This document shows, piece by piece, positions 1 through 8,086 of a stretch of 55,279 nt of DNA. This stretch comes from an uncultured Prevotellaceae bacterium (GTDB lineage: Bacteria > Bacteroidota > Bacteroidia > Bacteroidales > Bacteroidaceae). Numbering within the stretch: position 1 is the stretch's first letter; every line of letters starts with the position of its first letter. A program made the translations under genes and the position numbers. The notes below the pieces were generated by a model. It saw only the letters and a list, made by a program, of their open reading frames with translations. It made no database searches and was not told the origin of the DNA. The stretch lies in NCBI GenBank assembly GCA_945833925.1, contig CAMAFX010000009.1, forward strand, positions 1-55,279, read 5' to 3'.

Positions 1-110
1 AGAGATTCTTCGAAAAAGATACATGGGAAACCGGAAATCCGTTGAGAGATTCTTCAAAAAAGATATTCGGGAAACCAAGCAAGATATAGAGAGAAACTGA
101 AAATAATTTG
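1..110. repeat. 22-bp tandem array upstream of mnmG (five units, A-B-A-B-C)
   Basis: Five consecutive 22-bp blocks start at 1, 23, 45, 67 and 89. Blocks 1 and 3 match at 20 of 22 positions. Blocks 2 and 4 share the core GGGAAACC, and block 5 keeps a GAGAAAC variant of it. The visible period is therefore 44 bp built from two 22-bp halves. The array stops two bases before the mnmG start codon, so it forms the 5-prime leader. No ORF runs through it. Confidence 0.75.
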
Positions 111-112
111 AA

Positions 113-2023
113 ATGGAATTCAAATACGACGTTATAGTTGTCGGAGCAGGCCACGCAGGCTGTGAAGCTGCAGCTGCCAGCGCCAGACTCGGAGCGAAGA
201 CCTGTCTTATAACAATGGACATGAACAAGATTGCGCAGATGTCGTGCAATCCTGCTGTTGGTGGCATTGCCAAAGGACAGATAGTTCGCGAGATTGACGC
301 TCTGGGCGGGCATATGGGTGAAGTCACCGACAAGACGTCAATTCAGTTTCGCATGCTCAACCGCTCGAAGGGTCCCGCCATGTGGAGTCCGCGTGCACAG
401 TGCGACAGAGGCAAGTTCATCTGGGCGTGGAGAGAGATTCTCGAGAACACTCCCAACCTCTCAATCTGGCAGGACCAGGTGAAGGAACTGCTTGTCGACG
501 AAGGAGTCCCTTCCGAGAGCGAGCAGGGAAACGTACGCACCAAGACGGTTGTCGGCGTGCGCACCTATATGGATGTTGTGTTCAAGGCACGCTGTGTGGT
601 TATCACCGCAGGAACATTCCTGAACGGTCTGATGCACATCGGCAGAACGAAGTTGGCAGGAGGCAGAACAGCCGAACCGCCATCGCTGTGCCTCACCGAG
701 TCCATTACCCGTCATGGAATAACAGCAGGACGAATGAAGACCGGCACGCCGGTGCGCATTGACGGTCGCTCGGTCGACTTCTCGCTTATGACAGAGCAAG
801 CCGGCGACACCGACTGTCATAAGTTCTCGTTTCTTGGCAACCAACGCCATCTGCAGCAGTTGCCCTGTTGGATAACCTATACCAATCCGTCCGTCCACGA
901 ACGACTGAAGGAGGGTCTTCCCGACTCTCCCCTTTTCAACGGACAGATCCAGAGTATCGGTCCCCGTTACTGTCCAAGCATAGAGACAAAACTTGTAACC
1001 TTCGCCGACAAGGAACAACACCAGTTGTTTCTCGAACCTGAAGGCGACAGCACACAAGAATACTACCTCAACGGTTTCTCCTCGTCACTGCCCATCGATG
1101 TGCAGTTGGAGGCTTTGCGAATGATACCCGCCTTCCGCAACCTGCAGGTTTACCGTCCGGGCTACGCCATAGAATACGACTATTTCGACCCGCAGCAACT
1201 GGAACGCTCGCTCGAGTCAAAGGTTATCGACGGACTCTACTTCGCCGGTCAGGTGAATGGAACTACAGGCTATGAAGAAGCAGCGGGACAAGGTCTCGTG
1301 GCAGGTATGAATGCGGCGCTCAAATGTGCTGGCTCCGAACCATTCATTATGCACCGCGACGACTCATATATAGGAGTACTTATCGACGACCTCACAACGA
1401 AGGGAGTCGACGAACCATACCGTATGTTCACCTCCCGTGCAGAATACCGCATTCTTCTGCGCCAGGACAATGCCGACGCCCGTCTCACAGAACGGTCATA
1501 CCGTCTTGGTCTCGCCACTGAAGAACGCTTCAGGGTATGGACAGAGAAAGATGAACAGATACGCAGAATAATTTCCTTTGCCGAAGAATTCTCAGTAAAG
1601 GCAAATTATATCAACGACGCCCTGGTCTCGATGGGCGAAGCACCCCTCACTCGAGGATGCAAACTTATAGATGTACTGACACGTCCGTTCGTCACTATAA
1701 ACGAGATAAGCAAACATATAACAAAGTTTAGCGAACTACTTGATAATGTGACTGATAGACGTGAAGAAATAATCGAAGCAGCAGAAATACAGATAAAATA
1801 CAAGGGCTACATAGACCGCGAGCGTCAACAAGCCGAGAAGATGCAGAGATTGGAGTCAATCCGCATACGTGGACGTTTTGATTACCCCAACCTGCTGTCA
1901 CTATCTACCGAGGCGCGCCAGAAGTTGGAGAGAATCAATCCAGAGACACTTGCACAGGCAAGCAGAATACCTGGCGTCTCGCCAAGCGACATCAACGTGC
2001 TCCTTGTTCTGATGAATCGATAG
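113..2023 (+). CDS. mnmG: MnmG (GidA), tRNA U34 carboxymethylaminomethyl-modifying enzyme
   Basis: FAD-binding subunit of the cytoplasmic MnmE-MnmG complex, which adds the carboxymethylaminomethyl group to the wobble uridine of several tRNAs. The sequence shows the N-terminal dinucleotide-binding loop GAGHAGCEA (about residues 11-19), the family block CNPAVGGIAKGQ (about 46-57) and FAGQVNGTTGYEEAAGQG (about 377-394). At 636 residues it has the usual full length, with the helical C-terminal MnmE-contacting domain present. The ATG at 113 opens directly on MEFKYDVIVVGAG, as in relatives. The last codons (CTGATGAATCGATAG) are the first unit of the tandem array leading into apt. It heads a + strand housekeeping run, mnmG-apt-uvrC-dtd-deoC. 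Confidence 0.98.
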   Translation: MEFKYDVIVVGAGHAGCEAAAASARLGAKTCLITMDMNKIAQMSCNPAVGGIAKGQIVREIDALGGHMGEVTDKTSIQFRMLNRSKGPAMWSPRAQCDRGKFIWAWREILENTPNLSIWQDQVKELLVDEGVPSESEQGNVRTKTVVGVRTYMDVVFKARCVVITAGTFLNGLMHIGRTKLAGGRTAEPPSLCLTESITRHGITAGRMKTGTPVRIDGRSVDFSLMTEQAGDTDCHKFSFLGNQRHLQQLPCWITYTNPSVHERLKEGLPDSPLFNGQIQSIGPRYCPSIETKLVTFADKEQHQLFLEPEGDSTQEYYLNGFSSSLPIDVQLEALRMIPAFRNLQVYRPGYAIEYDYFDPQQLERSLESKVIDGLYFAGQVNGTTGYEEAAGQGLVAGMNAALKCAGSEPFIMHRDDSYIGVLIDDLTTKGVDEPYRMFTSRAEYRILLRQDNADARLTERSYRLGLATEERFRVWTEKDEQIRRIISFAEEFSVKANYINDALVSMGEAPLTRGCKLIDVLTRPFVTINEISKHITKFSELLDNVTDRREEIIEAAEIQIKYKGYIDRERQQAEKMQRLESIRIRGRFDYPNLLSLSTEARQKLERINPETLAQASRIPGVSPSDINVLLVLMNR

Positions 2024-2113
2024 ATAATTGTCCTGAGAAAGACAGGCGATGATCTGATGAAACGACGGATAATTGTCCTAAGAAAGAAAGGCGATGATCT
2101 TATGTATCGACAG
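2000..2113. repeat. 22/23-bp tandem array across the mnmG stop codon and apt leader
   Basis: Units start at 2000, 2023, 2046, 2068 and 2091 with lengths 23, 23, 22, 23 and 23. As 45-bp dimers, 2023-2067 and 2068-2112 agree at 39 of 45 positions. The mnmG end CTGATGAATCGATAG is echoed as CTGATGAAACGACGG and CTTATGTATCGACAG one and two dimers later. The dimer is a multiple of three and stays in the mnmG frame, giving two copies of an IIVLRKxGDDLM-type peptide if translated. I take it as leader sequence because the conserved apt protein starts at 2147. Confidence 0.8.
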
Positions 2114-2146
2114 GCAACAAGAAATACATCTATAATATTGCAAAAT

Positions 2147-2677
2147 ATGAATAACGAGATTTTACTGAAGAACCTTCGCAACGTTCCAGATTTTCCTATC
2201 AAGGGAATACAGTTTAAAGACGTAAGTACACTGTTCAAGAATCCGGAGTGTATACAGATTATGGTAGACGAACTCTACGAGATGTACAAGGACAAGGGCA
2301 TCACTAAAGTGGTCGGCATAGAGAGCCGTGGCTTCATCGTCGGTGCAATCCTGGCATATCGTCTTGGCGCAGGCTTTGTGATGTGCCGTAAGCCCGGCAA
2401 ACTGCCAGCAGAGACAAAGCAGATGACCTACAACAAAGAGTACGGTACCGACACCATCGAGATACATACAGATGCCATCACCGAGGACGACGTCGTACTG
2501 TTGCACGACGATCTCCTGGCTACCGGCGGTTCGATGTATGCTGCTTATCAGTTGGTCAAGGAATTCAATCCTAAGAACGTGATGATAAATTTCATCATAG
2601 AACTTACCATCGAAGGTCTCAACGGTCGCGAAGTGTTCCCAGACGAATGTGACATAACTACACTGATAAAAATCTAA
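2147..2677 (+). CDS. apt: Adenine phosphoribosyltransferase
   Basis: Purine salvage enzyme that condenses adenine with PRPP to AMP in the cytoplasm. The type I phosphoribosyltransferase PRPP loop is visible as VVLLHDDLLATGGS (about residues 117-130). Upstream are the family blocks PDFPIKGIQFKDVS and GIESRGFI, and the typical MCRKPGKLP stretch. From the ATG at 2147 the protein is 176 residues, the usual size. An in-frame ATG at 2057 would add 30 residues encoded by the tandem array and is probably not used. A sequence resembling a -7 element (TATAATATTG) sits immediately before 2147, so a very short leader is possible. A strong hairpin follows the stop codon. Confidence 0.96.
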   Translation: MNNEILLKNLRNVPDFPIKGIQFKDVSTLFKNPECIQIMVDELYEMYKDKGITKVVGIESRGFIVGAILAYRLGAGFVMCRKPGKLPAETKQMTYNKEYGTDTIEIHTDAITEDDVVLLHDDLLATGGSMYAAYQLVKEFNPKNVMINFIIELTIEGLNGREVFPDECDITTLIKI

Positions 2678-2690
2678 GACTACATAAAAC

Positions 2691-2730
2691 GAGGATGAAT
2701 CCGTGTGCCGGATTCATCCTCTATGCTTTT
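2691..2730 (+). terminator. Rho-independent terminator after apt
   Basis: A perfect 12-bp stem, GAGGATGAATCC (2691-2702) with GGATTCATCCTC (2710-2721), has a 7-nt loop and is followed by a moderately T-rich tail ending in CTTTT. It lies 14 bases after the apt stop codon. Confidence 0.8.
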
Positions 2731-2766
2731 CCTCAATAATCAAAAATACGTAAGAGTATTTTTAGG

Positions 2767-2841
2767 AAAGCGAGCGTGATACGCCAGTAAAGCGAGCGTG
2801 ATACGATAGGAAAACGTACTTGATATGCCAGAAAAACGTAC
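2767..2841. repeat. 22-bp tandem array containing the uvrC start codon
   Basis: Units start at 2767, 2789 and 2811, with a partial fourth at 2833. Units 1 and 2 agree at 18 of 22 positions, beginning AAAGCGAGCGTGATACG. Unit 3 is a diverged form, AAAACGTACTTGATATGCCA, which contains the uvrC ATG (2825-2827). The fourth begins AAAACGTA inside the gene, so the array runs from the leader into codons 1-6. Confidence 0.75.
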
Positions 2842-4648
2842 CAAAGAAGAATTGCAGGCCTACCTCAAAGGCATTGTTCTCAATCTGCCTGAGTGTCCGG
2901 GTTGCTACCAATATCTTAACGATGAGGGTACGATAATCTATGTAGGAAAGGCAAAGAATCTCAAGCGAAGAGTATCTTCCTATTTCAACAAGGACAACCA
3001 CAATCTGAAGACACGCATCCTTGTCAGCAAGATACGCGACATAAAATATATCGTCGTCAATACGGAAGAAGATGCCCTCTTGCTCGAAAACAATCTCATC
3101 AAACAATGGAATCCGAGATACAACATACTGCTGAAAGACGGAAAGACCTACCCAAGCATAGTTGTAACAAACGAGTATCTTCCACGAATCTTTATGACTC
3201 GCAAGATAAACAAGAAGTATGGAACCTACTTCGGCCCCTACAGTCACATCCCTACCCTTTACGGTCTTCTCGATCTTCTCAAGGCATTGTATCCGTTGCG
3301 TAGATGCAACGACGTCATAACAAAGGAATCAATTGCAAACGGCAAGCATAAGGAGTGCCTCGAATATCATATCAAGAACTGCAAGGCGCCCTGCACAGGA
3401 CGACAGATGCGAGAGGAATACCTTCGAGACATAGAGGATGCAAAAAAGATTCTTAAAGGCGAGACAGCCGAACTACAGCGAACTATGCTCGACAGAATGC
3501 GCTTGCTTGCCGAGCAGATGAAATTCGAGGAGGCAGAAACAATAAAGAAGAAATACGTGCTACTCGAGAACTATAGAAGCAAGAGCGAGGTGGTAAGTAG
3601 CACGTGCCACAACATAGATATATTTAATATAGAAGACGACGAAAAAGTGGCATACATAAACTACCTTCACGTTACCAATGGTTGCATAAACCAGGCCTTT
3701 ACCTTCGAGTACGCCAAGCGTATGGAGGAGACAAAAGAAGAACTTTTGGTTGCAGGAATTATTGAAATGAGAAGGCGTTATGGTAGTGAGTCTAAGGAAG
3801 TTATAATACCGTTCCCCGTGGAACAATTCACGCAACGCTTTAACCTGATTGTTCCACAGAAGGGCGATAAGAAGAAGTTGCTCGAACTCTCAAGACTCAA
3901 TGTTCTGCAATACAAGAAGGACAGGATAAACCAAAGCGACAAACTCAACCCAGAGCAGAAAAGTGTACGTCTTCTCAAGGAATTGCAAGACGCATTACAA
4001 CTTCCAACTTTACCGATGCAGATCGAATGTTTTGATAACTCAAACATTTCAGGAAGCGATGCGGTAGCCGCTTGCGTAGTGTTCAAGAAAGGAAAACCGA
4101 GCAAGAACGACTATAGAAAATACAATATAAAAACTGTAGAAGGACCGGACGACTATGCTTCGATGAAGGAGGTAGTCAGACGAAGATACAGCAGATTACT
4201 GGAGGAAGAACAACCCCTACCCGACCTGATAATTGCCGATGGTGGCAAAGGACAAATGGAGGTTATTCGCGAAATAATAGAGGATGAATTACATCTTGAA
4301 ATACCGATTGCTGGACTTGCGAAGGACGATAAACACAGGACAAACGAACTGCTTTTTGGATTTCCACAACGCACTATTGGTATGAAAACAGACAGTGCTT
4401 TGTTTCATCTTCTTACGCACATCCAGGATGAAGTGCACCGTTTTGCAATAACATTCCATCGTGACAAGAGATCGAAATCGCAGATAAAATCTGAATTAGA
4501 CGATATAAAAGGAATAGGTCCCAAGACGAAAGAAATACTTTTAAAACACTTCAAGAGTGTGAAAAGAATAAAGGAATCTTCGGAAGAAGAACTCACAAAA
4601 CTTATCGGAGAAAGCAAGGCAAAACAACTTATCGAAGGTTTAAAATAA
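2825..4648 (+). CDS. uvrC: UvrC, excinuclease ABC subunit C
   Basis: Endonuclease subunit of nucleotide-excision repair that makes both incisions around a UvrB-bound lesion. Domains in order: GIY-YIG nuclease (about residues 15-100, with CPGCYQYL and IIYVGKAKNLKRR); a Cys-rich link (CLEYHIKNCKAPC, about 175-190); a UVR motif around 205-240; the RNase-H-like second nuclease (ECFDNSNISGSDAVA, IIADGGKGQM, HRFAITFHRDKRSK); and a C-terminal helix-hairpin-helix (LDDIKGIGPKTKEILLKHF). At 607 residues it is full length. The start codon lies inside a 22-bp array, so the first residues (MPEKRT) come from repeat sequence. Confidence 0.97.
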   Translation: MPEKRTKEELQAYLKGIVLNLPECPGCYQYLNDEGTIIYVGKAKNLKRRVSSYFNKDNHNLKTRILVSKIRDIKYIVVNTEEDALLLENNLIKQWNPRYNILLKDGKTYPSIVVTNEYLPRIFMTRKINKKYGTYFGPYSHIPTLYGLLDLLKALYPLRRCNDVITKESIANGKHKECLEYHIKNCKAPCTGRQMREEYLRDIEDAKKILKGETAELQRTMLDRMRLLAEQMKFEEAETIKKKYVLLENYRSKSEVVSSTCHNIDIFNIEDDEKVAYINYLHVTNGCINQAFTFEYAKRMEETKEELLVAGIIEMRRRYGSESKEVIIPFPVEQFTQRFNLIVPQKGDKKKLLELSRLNVLQYKKDRINQSDKLNPEQKSVRLLKELQDALQLPTLPMQIECFDNSNISGSDAVAACVVFKKGKPSKNDYRKYNIKTVEGPDDYASMKEVVRRRYSRLLEEEQPLPDLIIADGGKGQMEVIREIIEDELHLEIPIAGLAKDDKHRTNELLFGFPQRTIGMKTDSALFHLLTHIQDEVHRFAITFHRDKRSKSQIKSELDDIKGIGPKTKEILLKHFKSVKRIKESSEEELTKLIGESKAKQLIEGLK

Positions 4649-4757
4649 GAATTACTTTAAGATAAAACTTGCATAACTGACCAATAAAATAATAATAATA
4701 GAAAGACGCTTTTTAGACTAAAGGGAGAAAAAAAATATAATAACAATACTATAAAAT

Positions 4758-5210
4758 ATGAGAGTCGTAATACAAAGAACACAATATGCATCGGTAAAAA
4801 TCGATGGAACAGTAAAAGGAAAAATAGATAAGGGCTTTATGATTCTGTTAGGAATTGAAGAGTCCGACACAACCGAGGATATAGACTGGTTGTGCAAGAA
4901 GATTGTCGGTTTGCGCGTGTTCGACGATGAAAACGGAGTTATGAACAAGAGTATTCTCGATGTATGTGGCGACATTCTGTTGATAAGCCAGTTTACTTTG
5001 ATGGCTTCCTATAAGAAAGGAAACAGACCAAGTTACATACGTGCGGCAGGTCACGCTACGGCAATTCCGCTTTACGAAACCTTCTGCTCTACCCTATCCA
5101 ATATGCTCGGCAAAGAAATCCAGACAGGAGAATTTGGAGCAGATATGAAGGTTGAGTTACTGAACGACGGACCTGTAACAATTTGTATGGATACAAAAAA
5201 CAAAGAATAA
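4758..5210 (+). CDS. dtd: D-aminoacyl-tRNA deacylase
   Basis: Hydrolyses D-amino acids, and glycine mischarged on tRNA-Ala, from tRNA in the cytoplasm. Visible hallmarks are MRVVIQRTQYASV at the N terminus, the active-site block SQFTLMASYKKGNRPSY (about residues 77-93) and the C-terminal DGPVTI, a close form of the family NGPVT motif. Its 150 residues are the standard length. It lies 109 bp after uvrC; that spacer is A/T rich and shows no repeat array. It is probably co-transcribed with uvrC. Confidence 0.95.
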   Translation: MRVVIQRTQYASVKIDGTVKGKIDKGFMILLGIEESDTTEDIDWLCKKIVGLRVFDDENGVMNKSILDVCGDILLISQFTLMASYKKGNRPSYIRAAGHATAIPLYETFCSTLSNMLGKEIQTGEFGADMKVELLNDGPVTICMDTKNKE

Positions 5211-5367
5211 TCAGAGATTTTTCATATCTACAGTAACTAAATATAAAACAAAAGACATACATTTTTTTTATATATAGCGGACGTCCACATATCAATAATA
5301 AAGTAAGGAAAAGACAAAAATAAGCGATTAAACAAACGATAATAAACAATTTATAACTTATTAAATT

Positions 5368-6258
5368 ATGAGTGAGTTGACAAAGTATGAAGAGGTATTG
5401 AGTCAATACGACACAAACCTTAGCGACGAGAAAGTGAGTGCTGCAGTTGCCAAACTGATAGCTGAGAAAGTTCCTGAGAACGATACAAAGGAAGTTAAGG
5501 AGTTCTTGATGGGAAGCGTAGAACTGACTACCCTGAAGACTACCGACAGCGATGAAAGCGTGATGGCATTCACAGAGAAAGTCAACAAGTTTGCCGAGGT
5601 ATATCCCGAACTGCCACACGTTGCAACCATCTGTGTTTATCCTTGTTACGCAAAGACAGTTAACGATACACTTGAGGTTGATGGTGTTGAAATTGCCTGT
5701 GTATCAGGAAGTTTCCCATCATCACAGGCACTGCTTGAGGTAAAGGTTGCCGAGACAGCCCTTGCCGTTAAGGATGGAGCGACTGAGATAGACATAGTTA
5801 TGAGCGTAGGCAAGTATCTCAGTGGAGACTACGAGACTGTTTGCGACGAGATCAGCGAACTGAAGGCAGTTTGTGGCGAGAAGAAGATGAAGGTAATCCT
5901 TGAAACCGGACTTCTCCCTTCGATGTCCGACATAAAGAAGGCAAGCATCCTGGCAATGTACAGCGGAGCCGACTACATCAAGACCAGCACAGGCAAGGAA
6001 AAGCCAGCCGCAACTCCCGAAGCTGCTTATGTAATGTGCCAGGCTATCAAGGAGTACTTCGATAAAACCGGCATAATGATTGGCTTCAAGCCTGCCGGCG
6101 GTTTGAACACCGTTCACGACGCACTTATCTATTATACTATCGTGAAAGAAGTACTTGGCGAGAAGTGGTTGACCAACCAGTACCTGCGTCTCGGCACCAG
6201 TCGCCTTGCCAACCTCCTTCTTAGCGAGGTAGTAGGTTCAGAGACCAAGTTCTTCTGA
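5368..6258 (+). CDS. deoC: Deoxyribose-phosphate aldolase
   Basis: Class I aldolase that cleaves 2-deoxyribose-5-phosphate to glyceraldehyde-3-phosphate and acetaldehyde in deoxynucleoside catabolism. The Schiff-base lysine is in YIKTSTGK (about residues 202-209). VATICVYPC, DIVMSVGKYLSG and the phosphate-binding IGFKPAGG (about 236-243) are the other family blocks. The protein is 296 residues with an N-terminal helical extension relative to the roughly 220-260-residue enzymes. Its 157-bp leader is A/T rich with a small palindrome (GGACGTCC). No MazG-type pyrophosphohydrolase gene lies between dtd and deoC. A strong terminator follows. Confidence 0.95.
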   Translation: MSELTKYEEVLSQYDTNLSDEKVSAAVAKLIAEKVPENDTKEVKEFLMGSVELTTLKTTDSDESVMAFTEKVNKFAEVYPELPHVATICVYPCYAKTVNDTLEVDGVEIACVSGSFPSSQALLEVKVAETALAVKDGATEIDIVMSVGKYLSGDYETVCDEISELKAVCGEKKMKVILETGLLPSMSDIKKASILAMYSGADYIKTSTGKEKPAATPEAAYVMCQAIKEYFDKTGIMIGFKPAGGLNTVHDALIYYTIVKEVLGEKWLTNQYLRLGTSRLANLLLSEVVGSETKFF

Positions 6259-6285
6259 TAACTCCCCTACCCCACCCTGATTTTT

Positions 6286-6331
6286 CGTCCTCTTGGCTGA
6301 ATTATTTCGACCAAGGGGACGAATTGTTTTT
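6286..6331 (+). terminator. Rho-independent terminator after deoC
   Basis: An 11-bp stem, CGTCCTCTTGG (6286-6296) with CCAAGGGGACG (6311-6321) and one G-T pair, has a 14-nt loop and is followed by AATTGTTTTT. It lies 28 bases after the deoC stop codon. A T-run also precedes it. Confidence 0.8.
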
Positions 6332-6499
6332 ATCTGGGGGATTCTCAGAGGGTTAAAATTCGCATATTTATCTAACAATCATTCTTTTATCATACTTTTT
6401 CCTGTTTACGTAAATTTTCAAAATAGAAATGGGACGCTGACTAAAAAACAATCCAATAAAAGAGAATAGAAGGATTATTACAAAAAAGTTATCAACAAT

Positions 6500-6520
6500 A
6501 AGTTACCAAGTTCTCAATTG
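6500..6520. repeat. 21-bp dispersed repeat, copy 1
   Basis: The stretch starting AAGTTACCAAGTTCTC and ending AATTG is identical, with no mismatch over 21 bp, to 45964-45984. Both copies are intergenic and in the same orientation. Confidence 0.7.
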
Positions 6521-6681
6521 TGAAGTTTTAAAAAATCAAGAAAAATAATATACGATAATGAATTATAATATAAAAAGTTAAGTAAGGGTATATAAAAGTT
6601 CCAAAGCCCTCAATTTAAGAATTTATATTCAATAAACTGAGAATTATAAACAGGTGTTCATAACTTTTCAACACGAGAAAT

Positions 6682-6814
6682 CAGCAAAAATGCTAAGAGG
6701 AAGAAAGAGAGACGAAGAGAGAAATAAGCAAAACTGCTAAGAAGAAGATAGAGAGACGAAGAGAGAAATCAATAAAAACTGGAAAGAGGAAGAAAAGAGA
6801 AATTAGCAAAGAGA
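6682..6814. repeat. Purine-rich 22-bp tandem array (44-bp dimers)
   Basis: Blocks start at 6682, 6704, 6726, 6748, 6770 and 6793. The 44-bp dimer 6682-6725 matches 6726-6769 at 40 of 44 positions. Blocks 2 and 4 share GAGAGACGAAGAGAGAAAT. Blocks 1 and 3 share AGCAAAA and TGCTAAGA. Blocks 5 and 6 are decayed. The array lies between two converging genes, downstream of both. Confidence 0.8.
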
Positions 6815-6925
6815 GAAATGATGAAAGGGAAAAAAAATTGGTCAACCTTACAAGAAGAAATGACCAAACCATAATATATGCCGGGTATGCACAATATAGG
6901 CAAACAGAATTTCTTATTAGAAAAG

Positions 6926-7975
6926 TTAAACTTTTCGTTTGATAACCAGATTGGCAAAAGCCACGAGAGAATCAATAAAGTCCGACTGAGGAAGAACGTT
7001 CAACTGAGCCTTTGCCATCTCAACGTACTTCTCCATCATCTCGCGAGCATAGTCTAACCCACCCTGCTCTACCGTGAAAGAAACAAGTTTGGCGATTTCT
7101 TCATCAGTAGCTTCCGTACGTCTCACCTTCAATGCCAACTGATAAATACAATTGTCAGCGGAGGAGTAAGTAGAATCGTCAGACAATTTTGAAGACCCTG
7201 CTGTGTCAGAGTCATCAAAATTACTCAAGCATCGACTTTTGTTCACCGCATAGATGGCAGGGAGAGTCAGTTTACCCTCCTTCATATCATTGCCTCGCGG
7301 TTTGCCGAGAGACGTGTCGCCAACGTAGTCAAGAATATCGTCGCGTATCTGAAAGGCGATGCCGAGATACTCACCAAAGAGACGCATAGCATTGATCTGC
7401 TCTTCGCTTGCCCCTGCCAGCATAGCACCCAGTTGGGCACTTGTCGAGAACAGCGAAGCCGTCTTTCGCTTTATAATATTATAGTAAACCTCCTCCGAAA
7501 TTTCTTCAGAATCGAGCGCATAGAGTTGCAGAAGTTCACCGTCCGAAAGTTGTTCACCGATGAAAGAAATCTGCTTCACTACCTCAACATTGTCAGTCAT
7601 CGCAGAGTGTTGCAAAGCCTTCGAAAGCAGATAGTCACCTATGAGCACCGCGGCCTGCGGAGTCAGCAGAACGTTGACAGATTTTTGTCCACGTCGCTGG
7701 TCACTTTCATCCACAATATCATCGTGAACAAGACTTGCCGTGTGAAGCAATTCAAGGCTCACCGATGCATGCAAAACCTTCTCGTCTACCCTATCGAAAC
7801 ACTTGGCAGACAGCAGAGAAAGTATGGGACGCAGACGTTTACCCTGGCGCTTCAAGATATGTTGAAGAGCCAGATTAAGCAGAGGATTAGCGTGAGAAAA
7901 ATCCTTCTCAAAAAGAGAAAGATAAGACGTCAAGTCCTCCTCTATAGGTTTACGTATCAGCGCCAGTTGATCCAT
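6926..7975 (-). CDS. Long-chain trans-polyprenyl diphosphate synthase (octaprenyl/IspB type)
   Basis: Condenses isopentenyl diphosphate onto an allylic primer to make the polyprenyl tail used for menaquinone. Both aspartate motifs are present: DDIVD (residues 85-89) and DDILD (212-216). GKRLRP lies at about 45-50. The residue five before the first motif is alanine (HTASLVHDD), which fits a long-chain rather than a farnesyl enzyme. At 349 residues it is slightly longer than usual because of a Ser/Asp-rich insertion around 250-275. The gene is monocistronic and divergent from polA. The exact chain length cannot be read from sequence. Confidence 0.9.
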   Translation of the reverse strand: MDQLALIRKPIEEDLTSYLSLFEKDFSHANPLLNLALQHILKRQGKRLRPILSLLSAKCFDRVDEKVLHASVSLELLHTASLVHDDIVDESDQRRGQKSVNVLLTPQAAVLIGDYLLSKALQHSAMTDNVEVVKQISFIGEQLSDGELLQLYALDSEEISEEVYYNIIKRKTASLFSTSAQLGAMLAGASEEQINAMRLFGEYLGIAFQIRDDILDYVGDTSLGKPRGNDMKEGKLTLPAIYAVNKSRCLSNFDDSDTAGSSKLSDDSTYSSADNCIYQLALKVRRTEATDEEIAKLVSFTVEQGGLDYAREMMEKYVEMAKAQLNVLPQSDFIDSLVAFANLVIKRKV

Positions 7976-8004
7976 TTACAAGTCTCAATCTTACTATTAG
8001 ACTA

Positions 8005-8012
8005 CAAAATTA
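8005..8012 (-). promoter_or_regulatory. Candidate -7 element for the polyprenyl synthase gene
   Basis: On the minus strand this reads TAATTTTG, a match to TAnnTTTG, about 30 bases before the start codon. No convincing TTTG is found at the expected upstream distance. Confidence 0.4.
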
Positions 8013-8046
8013 AACAAAAAATCATTAGCAAATCATTTTTTTTCTC

Positions 8047-8054
8047 TAAATTTG
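8047..8054 (+). promoter_or_regulatory. Candidate -7 element for polA
   Basis: TAAATTTG matches TAnnTTTG 32 bases before the polA ATG. The -33 position lacks TTTG, so support comes from the -7 box and its placement only. Confidence 0.45.
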
Positions 8055-8086
8055 AAGACAAAATATAAATAAAGAGTTATAAGATA

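Larger units (their letters stand above)
6332..6925. other. Non-coding gap between convergent deoC and polyprenyl synthase genes
   Basis: About 590 bp with no supportable gene. The left half is A/T rich, with sequences such as TTATCAACA and TTTTCAACA. A 21-bp sequence repeated elsewhere lies at 6500-6520, and a purine-rich 22-bp tandem array lies at 6682-6814. Both flanking genes end into this gap, so no promoter is expected here. Confidence 0.7.

Noticed and set aside
1..110. Possible CRISPR array
   Set aside because: The units are adjacent without unique spacers, diverge from one another, and no cas gene lies in the window. The same holds for the other 22-bp arrays.
6332..6680. Possible replication origin, because of A/T richness and TTATCAACA-like sequences near mnmG
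   Set aside because: Only one-mismatch DnaA-box-like sequences, no cluster in fixed spacing and no dnaA or dnaN nearby. A GC-skew plot would be needed to reopen this.
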